A DNA stretch of 10,138 bases from CALKCV01 sp964609515 (GTDB lineage: Bacteria; Cyanobacteriota; Cyanobacteriia; Cyanobacteriales; Microcoleaceae): assembly GCA_964609515.1 (NCBI GenBank), contig CAZSTZ010000248.1, forward strand, positions 1-10,138, written 5' to 3'. The position numbers were made by a program, and so were the translations under genes. The notes beneath the pieces are model-generated. The model was given only the letters and a program-made list of their open reading frames with translations, made no database searches and had not been told where the DNA came from. Shown here in pieces: positions 5,084-10,138 of this stretch; positions within the stretch are counted from its first letter, which is position 1, and the number at the start of each line of letters is the position of its first letter.

Positions 5084-5175
5084 TAATTGTTAGTTGTAGG
5101 ATTAGCCATTAGCCATTCCCCATTCCCCATTCCCCATTACCCATTACCGATTACCCATTACCGATTACCCAATCC
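5084..5175 (+). repeat. Heptamer tandem tract abutting mutS
   Basis: Contiguous 7-nt units: TAATTGT, TAGTTGT, one extra A, GGATTAG, CCATTAG, CCATTCC three times, CCATTAC twice, CGATTAC, CCATTAC, CGATTAC, CCAATCC. The last ends 11 nt before the mutS ATG. It occupies nearly all the space between the nblA terminator and mutS, so it must form most of any mutS leader. Confidence 0.85.
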
Positions 5176-5186
5176 CAATATGTCCC

Positions 5187-7850
5187 ATGAAATACACGGC
5201 ATCTGCTAAAACCAAAACCAAAACTAACGAACCAGGCGCATCCGTTGGGGCCAACACCGACTACGATCGCATCGACACCAGCAAACTCTCAGAAATGATG
5301 CAACGCTATGTCGAAGTCAAACAACAATACCCCCACGCCCTCCTCTTATTTAGAGTCGGCGACTTCTTCGAGTGCTTCTTCCAAGATGCAGTCACCATCG
5401 CCCAAGAACTAGAACTGGTACAAACCAGCAAACACGCCGGCAAAGAAATAGGCAAAGTTCCCATGACAGGGGTACCCCATCACGCCCTAGAAAAATACGC
5501 CGCCATGTTAGTCGAAAAAGGATTTGCCGTGGTAGTTTGCGACCAAGTGGAAGACGCCAAAATCGCCGCCAAAGAAAACCGCCAAGTCAAACGAGAAATC
5601 GTCAGCGTCCTCACCCCCGGCACCCTCACCGCCGACGGAATGCTCAAACCTCGCTACAACAACTACCTCGCCGCCGTCGTCATCGCCAAACATCATTGGG
5701 GTTTGTCAGTGGCGGACGTTTCCACTGGGGAATTTCTCACTACCCAGGCCGACGACCTCGAACAACTGACCCAAGAATTGATGCGCTTGCAACCGTCGGA
5801 GATCTTGTACCCCACCAACGCCCCCGATATCGGCACCATGCTGCGTCCCGGGGAACAGTCCGACGAACTGCCCGAATGCCTGCCCAACTCCTTCTGTTAT
5901 TCCTTTCGCCCCCAATTTCCCTTTACCCAAGCGGAAGCGAGGGAACGCTTGTTAGATAAATTTCAACTTTCTTCTCTGGAAGGGTTGGGTTGCGAACATC
6001 TCACTTTGGGCATTCGCGCTGCGGGGGGTTTGCTGGAATATCTCGAAGACACCCAGAAGCAAAATCAAGTGCCGTTACAGCGCTTGCGAACCTATACCAT
6101 CAGCGATTATCTAATCCTCGACCATCAATCTCGCCGCAATTTGGAAATCACCCAAACCGTTCGCGATGGGAGTTTTCACGGTTCTTTGTTGTGGGCGATC
6201 GATAAAACTTGTACGGCAATGGGCGGTCGCGCTTTGCGTCGGTGGTTGCTGCAACCGCTTCTGGGTCTCAAAGGCATTCGATCGCGCCACGACACCATCG
6301 AGGAATTAGTCGAAAACATGGAACTGCGCCAAGACATCCAGCAACTCTTACGCCAAATCTACGATTTAGAACGTCTGGCCGGTCGCGCCGGTGCCGGTAC
6401 CGCCAACGCCCGAGATTTAGTCTTTTTAGCGGATTCGATGGCAAAATTGCCCGACCTCGCCGCTTTGGCATCCCAAGGAAATTCTCCTTATTTGAAGTTT
6501 TTACAAAAAACGCCGCCGATAATGGAACAACTGGCCCTGAAAATTCACTCTCACCTAGTCGAGTCGCCACCGCAACACCTCAAGGAGGGGGGTTTAATTC
6601 GTCCGGGGGTTAACGCAAATCTCGACGAAATGCGACAGTTAGCGCAAGACGACCTGGAATGGGTGCAAAATTTGGAGGCAACGGAGAGGGAACGAACGGG
6701 AATTACTAATTTAAAGGTCGGTTATAATAAAGCTTTTGGTTATTATATCAGTATTTCTAAGTCGAAAACGGATCTCGCTCCCCCAGAATATACTCGCAAG
6801 CAAACGTTAACCAACGAAGAGCGTTATATTACCGAGGAATTGAAGGAACGGGAAGTGCGGATTTTGAACGCCCGGGACGATTTGAATCAAATGGAATACG
6901 ATATTTTTGCGAGTTTGCGGACGGAAGTGGGAGAAAGTGCGGAGGAGATTCGCCATGTATCTCGGGCGGTGGCGGCGATCGATGTTTTGTGCGGTTTGGC
7001 GGAGATAGCGGTTTATCAGAGTTATTGCCGTCCGACGATGGTTGACAGTCGCGAGTTGACTGTTATCCAAGGTCGCCATCCAGTGGTCGAGAAGTCTTTG
7101 CCCGCCGGTTTTTTCGTGCCCAATACTGCCAGGTTGGGTAACGGGGAAGATAAGGGGGGTGGAGAGAGACCGGATTTAGTTATCTTAACGGGTCCCAATG
7201 CCAGCGGTAAGAGTTGTTATTTGCGGCAGTTGGGATTGATTCAATTGATGGCACAAATAGGTAGTTTTGTGCCGGCTACTTCTGCTACTTTGGGGGTTTG
7301 CGATCGCATCTTTACTCGGGTGGGTGCCGTTGACGATTTAGCAACCGGTCAATCTACTTTTATGGTAGAGATGAACGAAACTGCAAATATTCTCAATCAT
7401 GCTACTTCTAAATCCCTGGTTTTATTAGATGAAATCGGTCGAGGGACGGCTACTTTTGACGGTCTTTCTATTGCTTGGTCGGTGGCGGAATATTTAGCAG
7501 CAGAAATTGGTGCGCGAACTATTTTTGCTACTCATTATCACGAATTAAACGAGTTAGCATCGATTTTAGATAACGTGGCAAATTATCAGGTAACGGTTAA
7601 GGAATTACCGGATAAAATTGTTTTTTTACATCAAGTTCAACCGGGTGGGGCGGATAAATCTTATGGTATTGAAGCGGCCCGTTTGGCGGGGTTGCCAACT
7701 TCGGTTATTAAGCGGGCAAGACAGGTGATGAAGCAGATTGAAAAGCATAGTAAGATTGCGATGGGTTTGCGCAAAAATATTAAGAAGACATCGAAGAATT
7801 TAGACTTGCCCCAAATCGAACAGTTAGATATTTTTGAGGAGGATTTTTAG
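5187..7850 (+). CDS. mutS: DNA mismatch repair protein MutS
   Basis: An 887-residue MutS that recognises base mismatches and small loops and signals repair. The mismatch-contact F-x-E motif is F60-F61-E62 within RVGDFFECFF. Connector, lever and clamp domains follow. The ATPase domain holds Walker A GPNASGKS (669-676), DDLATGQSTFMVEM (716-729), Walker B LVLLDEIGRGT with D748/E749, and ATHYHEL, then the C-terminal dimerisation segment SYGIEAARLAGLP. The tail QLDIF (879-883) matches the beta-clamp-binding pattern QLxLF. Domain I and the clamp mark true MutS, not MutS2. The first 25 residues are Lys/Thr-rich and poorly conserved, so the start at ATG 5187 is less certain; it has no Shine-Dalgarno sequence and follows the heptamer tract. 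Base use changes along the gene: C-rich early, G-rich late. No partner repair gene is nearby. Confidence 0.97.
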   Translation: MKYTASAKTKTKTNEPGASVGANTDYDRIDTSKLSEMMQRYVEVKQQYPHALLLFRVGDFFECFFQDAVTIAQELELVQTSKHAGKEIGKVPMTGVPHHALEKYAAMLVEKGFAVVVCDQVEDAKIAAKENRQVKREIVSVLTPGTLTADGMLKPRYNNYLAAVVIAKHHWGLSVADVSTGEFLTTQADDLEQLTQELMRLQPSEILYPTNAPDIGTMLRPGEQSDELPECLPNSFCYSFRPQFPFTQAEARERLLDKFQLSSLEGLGCEHLTLGIRAAGGLLEYLEDTQKQNQVPLQRLRTYTISDYLILDHQSRRNLEITQTVRDGSFHGSLLWAIDKTCTAMGGRALRRWLLQPLLGLKGIRSRHDTIEELVENMELRQDIQQLLRQIYDLERLAGRAGAGTANARDLVFLADSMAKLPDLAALASQGNSPYLKFLQKTPPIMEQLALKIHSHLVESPPQHLKEGGLIRPGVNANLDEMRQLAQDDLEWVQNLEATERERTGITNLKVGYNKAFGYYISISKSKTDLAPPEYTRKQTLTNEERYITEELKEREVRILNARDDLNQMEYDIFASLRTEVGESAEEIRHVSRAVAAIDVLCGLAEIAVYQSYCRPTMVDSRELTVIQGRHPVVEKSLPAGFFVPNTARLGNGEDKGGGERPDLVILTGPNASGKSCYLRQLGLIQLMAQIGSFVPATSATLGVCDRIFTRVGAVDDLATGQSTFMVEMNETANILNHATSKSLVLLDEIGRGTATFDGLSIAWSVAEYLAAEIGARTIFATHYHELNELASILDNVANYQVTVKELPDKIVFLHQVQPGGADKSYGIEAARLAGLPTSVIKRARQVMKQIEKHSKIAMGLRKNIKKTSKNLDLPQIEQLDIFEEDF

Positions 7851-7869
7851 GGAACTTCAATTAAGAAAA

Positions 7870-7902
7870 AGAAACCAGGTTTTTTGAAAAAACCTGGTTT
7901 CT
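7870..7902 (+). terminator. Hairpin repeat (CCAGG version), likely mutS terminator
   Basis: AGAAACCAGGTTTTTT (7870-7885) and its exact inverse (7887-7902) flank a single G. It begins 20 bp after the mutS stop. Compared with the copy at 3945, the middle base pair of the stem is swapped on both arms, keeping the pairing. Confidence 0.7.
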
Positions 7903-7906
7903 GGGC

Positions 7907-7927
7907 TAATTGTCAATTGTTAATTGT
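7907..7927. repeat. Heptamer tract (YARTTGT x3)
   Basis: TAATTGT, CAATTGT, TAATTGT in direct succession right after the mutS hairpin. It belongs to the same unit family as 3899-3933. Confidence 0.65.
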
Positions 7928-7935
7928 TGGTTTTG

Positions 7936-8201
7936 TAGGTTGGGTGGAGCGCAGCGGAACCCAACTTTCGCGGTTTTTTTATGGGGGGTAAAACCCCTCA
8001 TGCAGGTAGATAGTTCTTCCTCATCGATTTCATCATAACAAATAAAAAAGGTACTGTCAAGGGGTTTGGCAAAAAAATTTTGTTCGTAGTAATCGCTTTA
8101 GCGATTTAGCCAAGTTCGTAGTAATCGATGAGCGCGATTTAGCTTTTTTAGCGCAAATAGAAGTTGGGTTGTTGGGTAGAGGTTCGCGGATCCCGACCTA
8201 C
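7936..8201. repeat. Block bounded by inverted GTAGGTYGGG copies
   Basis: GTAGGTTGGG near 7936-7944 and the inverted CCCGACCTAC ending near 8201 bound about 265 bp, each flanked outside by CAATTGT-type heptamers. The left end itself forms a hairpin (GTTGGGT 7939-7945, ACCCAAC 7959-7965) followed by a T-run at 7974-7980. GTAGGTTGGGT hairpins are a common dispersed cyanobacterial repeat. This may be one composite element or two separate repeats in opposite orientation. Confidence 0.4.
8082..8143. repeat. Direct repeat of about 30 bp with inner palindrome
   Basis: GTTCGTAGTAATCG begins at 8082 and again at 8114; both copies end in GCGATTTAGC. The first contains the inverted pair AATCGC/GCGATT around TTTA. 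The second has diverged in the middle (ATGAGC). This looks like a tandem pair of a dispersed intergenic repeat. Confidence 0.65.
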
Positions 8202-8335
8202 AATTGTTAATTGCTGAAATCTCTGGTTAGCAGCGGATGTTGAAGCGGATGTAGCGGATGGGTTGACGATAGGTTAAAAAGGTTGTGTTTTTTGATTGTT
8301 CTTTTTAAATGTTGTTAAAGGCTAATTCTCCCACC

Positions 8336-8408
8336 AGAAACCAGGTAATTTCGGCAAAACCTGGTTTCTTAAATCTCCGAATTAACAATAAAAACCTGGT
8401 TTCTTAAA
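8336..8408. repeat. Hairpin repeat (CCAGG version) plus a single arm
   Basis: AGAAACCAGGT (8336-8346) pairs with ACCTGGTTTCT (8359-8369) around a 12-nt loop. A further lone arm, AAAACCTGGTTTCTTAAA, lies at 8391-8408. It is the third location of the family seen at 3945 and 7870, here 60-130 bp ahead of the FG-GAP gene. Confidence 0.7.
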
Positions 8409-8468
8409 CCTCGCTGAATTCAAAAGATGCTACAGTTTAACCTAAACCCCCAAACCCAAGGAGGCAAA

Positions 8469-10138
8469 ATGGACCTCATACCCGAAGACAACCTCATTCC
8501 TCTGGTGGAGCTAAACTCCCCAGAAATCAACTATCTCCCAGGCATGGCCCTAGACCCGGAAACCGCAAACCCGGTCATAGAAATAGCCTGGGGCCAGGTT
8601 CGAGACGAATTGGCGGATTTTCTCTTGGCCCCGGAGTTCGCCGCAACTATGGAGACTGCTTTTGGTCCAGGAGTGAATCTGGAGTCTGGCAGAGATTATA
8701 TTAAAGACATTTTGACTGGTGAGAGTTTACCTTACCTTCGGGTGTTGCCGGCTGCGAATATGTATCCTGCGGTTGGTGCTTTTGATTCTTTGACGGGTAC
8801 GGTTTATTTAGCCGATACTTTATTGGGTGGAACTTCTGGTGGAGAAAATGGGGTTGTAGTCGATGTGTTATTGGAGGAGTTGGGGCATTATTTGGATGGG
8901 CTGTTGCATGAGTCGGACTCCCCAGGAGATGAGGGTGAGTTATGGGGGCGGTTGGTGAGAGGAGAGGTGTTGAGGGAGTCGGAGGTTTTGCAGCTTCGGG
9001 GTGAGGACGATCGGGTAGAGATTATAGATGGGGGTGTTTTGGTTGAGGTTGAGGCGAGTGAGAAGGTTAAATTTAACGAGATTGGTAGGTTTGATGTGGG
9101 GCGCAACCCCAGTTCATTAGCAGTAGGAGAGTTTAATGGAGATGGTATTGCCGATTTGGCTGTGGCAAATTCATCTTCATACGACGTATCAGTGCTATTA
9201 GGGAAAGGTGACGGTAGTTTTGGTTTAGCTATTAATTTTTATGTGGGAGCAAACGTTAATCAATTAGCGGTGGGAGAGTTTAATAGAGACGGCATTGCCG
9301 ATTTGGCTGTGACGACATCTTATACAGACAAGTTATTAGTGTTATTAGGAGAAGGTGACGGTAGTTTTGGTCGAGCTACTAATTTTGATATGGGAGATTT
9401 TCCTCGGTCAGTAGCAGTAGGAGAGTTTAATGGAGATAGCATTTCTGATTTGGTTGTGGTGAACGTAGGATCGGATAACGTATCAGTGTTATTAGGAAAA
9501 GGTGACGGTAGTTTTAGTCAGCCTAATAATTTTGATGCGGGAGACTCCCCCCAGTTATTAGCAGTAGGAGAATTTAATGAAGATGGCATTGCAGATTTGG
9601 CTGTGCCAAACTTAAATTCACGCAAAGTATCAGTGTTATTAGGAAAAGGCGACGGTAGTTTTGGTCTAGCTACTAATTTTGATGTGGGAGACGGACCAAT
9701 TCAAGTAGTAGTAGGAGAGTTTAATGGAGATAGCTTTTCCGATTTGGCTGTCGCGAACCGAAATTCAGACAACGTATCAGTGTTATTAGGAGAAGGTAAC
9801 GGTAGTTTTGCTCTAGCTACTAGCTTTGATGTGGGGGATTTCCCTGACTCAATAGCAGTAGAAGACCTTAATGGAGATAACTTTTCCGATTTAGCTGTGG
9901 CAAATGAGTTTTCAGAAAACGTGTCAGTGTTATTAGGAAAAGGTGATGGTAGTTTTCGTCCAGCTACTAATTTTGATGCAGGAAGCAGTAACGATGTGGG
10001 AATCAATAGTCAGTTAGTAGCGGCAGAAGATTATAATGGAGACGACATTCCTGATTTGGCTGTGGCGAATGGCGGTTCAGGCAACGTATCTCTTGACGGT
10101 TCAAGCAACATATCCATCCTCATCAACAAAACCCCCAT
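8469..10138 (+). CDS. FG-GAP/VCBS-repeat protein, C-terminus beyond window
   Basis: An open frame of 556 codons with no stop before the window ends. The ATG at 8469 follows AAGGAGG (8458-8464). Residues 1-200 form a non-repetitive domain with VVDVLLEELGHYLDGLLH (about 130-147), then DSPGDEGELWGRLVRGEVL; this EExGHxxD...DSPGDEGE segment is familiar from large cyanobacterial calcium-binding and secreted proteins. From about residue 208, seven FG-GAP/VCBS units follow (typically VGEFNGDGIADLAVAN...VSVLLGKGDGSFG). Their EFN positions are 221, 270, 319, 368, 417, 466 and 521, a strict 49-residue period until the last. Such repeats build a beta-propeller with Ca-binding D-x-N-x-D-G loops, and the proteins are usually exported or on the cell surface. 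No N-terminal signal peptide is seen, so export, if any, would be by a C-terminal type I signal outside the window. Function is probably adhesion or extracellular, not proven. Confidence 0.85.
   Translation, partial: MDLIPEDNLIPLVELNSPEINYLPGMALDPETANPVIEIAWGQVRDELADFLLAPEFAATMETAFGPGVNLESGRDYIKDILTGESLPYLRVLPAANMYPAVGAFDSLTGTVYLADTLLGGTSGGENGVVVDVLLEELGHYLDGLLHESDSPGDEGELWGRLVRGEVLRESEVLQLRGEDDRVEIIDGGVLVEVEASEKVKFNEIGRFDVGRNPSSLAVGEFNGDGIADLAVANSSSYDVSVLLGKGDGSFGLAINFYVGANVNQLAVGEFNRDGIADLAVTTSYTDKLLVLLGEGDGSFGRATNFDMGDFPRSVAVGEFNGDSISDLVVVNVGSDNVSVLLGKGDGSFSQPNNFDAGDSPQLLAVGEFNEDGIADLAVPNLNSRKVSVLLGKGDGSFGLATNFDVGDGPIQVVVGEFNGDSFSDLAVANRNSDNVSVLLGEGNGSFALATSFDVGDFPDSIAVEDLNGDNFSDLAVANEFSENVSVLLGKGDGSFRPATNFDAGSSNDVGINSQLVAAEDYNGDDIPDLAVANGGSGNVSLDGSSNISILINKTP
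9090..10138 (+). repeat. 147-bp in-frame tandem repeats (FG-GAP units)
   Basis: The coding repeats keep high DNA similarity, notably the segment GTATCAGTGTTATTAGGA followed by AAAGGTGACGGTAGTTTT, returning every 147 bp from 9090. The seventh unit carries an 18-bp insertion. The uniformity suggests recent duplication or ongoing homogenisation. Confidence 0.85.

Larger units (their letters stand above)
7851..8468. other. Repeat-rich intergenic region, no gene
   Basis: Between mutS and the FG-GAP gene there is no supported coding sequence. It contains, in order, the hairpin repeat at 7870, heptamers at 7907, a TAGGTTGGGT hairpin at 7936, direct repeats at 8082 and 8114, an inverted TAGGTCGGG copy near 8191-8200, short AGCGGATG copies at 8232, 8244 and 8253, and two more hairpin-repeat copies at 8336-8408. 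Confidence 0.6.

Noticed and set aside
5106..5175. CRISPR array
   Set aside because: Units are contiguous 7-mers with no spacers and no cas genes nearby.
5187..7850. MutS2 or a phage-type MutS-like protein
   Set aside because: The N-terminal F-x-E mismatch-binding motif and clamp domain are present and no Smr domain is seen.
8888..10006. Minus-strand open frames in the FG-GAP region
   Set aside because: Ser/Thr/Pro-rich antisense translations of repetitive coding DNA; the plus frame carries clear domain structure.

Overview
The window comes from a cyanobacterium, most likely a filamentous one of the Oscillatoriales type. Three things support this. There are three phycobilisome genes: a rod-core linker, a chromophore lyase and NblA. 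The HIP1 octamer GCGATCGC occurs four times (1824, 2511, 4566, 7300). The gaps between genes are long and full of heptamer tracts, hairpin repeats and small palindromic elements of the kind common in cyanobacteria. No plasmid, phage or CRISPR hallmark is visible.

Layout. 1-597 has no convincing gene; it holds a decayed 45-bp tandem repeat and an unusual 10-bp-phased hexamer array. 598-2294 (minus strand) carries a DTG-type aspartic protease-like protein with its coupled upstream partner, a broken small ORF, and an endonuclease/exonuclease/phosphatase-family protein. The last gene is preceded by a consensus sigma70 promoter and a structured leader. 2504-2596 is a small nested palindromic element. 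2645-4614 (minus) holds cpcG and a cpcS/cpeS-type lyase, separated by about 610 bp rich in palindromes. nblA (4849-5019, plus) is divergent from the lyase gene and ends in a strong terminator. A heptamer tract then leads straight into mutS (5187-7850, plus). 7851-8468 is repeat-rich and has no gene. 8469 to the end is the 5' part of a large FG-GAP/VCBS-repeat protein that runs out of the window.

How the genes relate. CpcG attaches phycocyanin rods to the allophycocyanin core. The CpcS/CpeS-type lyase attaches bilin to phycobiliprotein subunits. NblA drives phycobilisome breakdown under nutrient stress. Assembly genes on one strand and the disassembly gene on the other therefore share one neighbourhood. 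mutS (mismatch repair), the EEP protein and the FG-GAP protein look functionally unrelated to them.

The most interesting signals are non-coding: a perfect 30-bp palindrome just ahead of cpcG; a TTGACA-N17-TATAAT promoter feeding a hairpin-rich leader; heptamer tracts abutting the starts of two unrelated genes; a hairpin repeat family with compensatory base changes; and a flip of C/G skew inside mutS and inside the FG-GAP gene. I found nothing I would call a new defence or mobile system.
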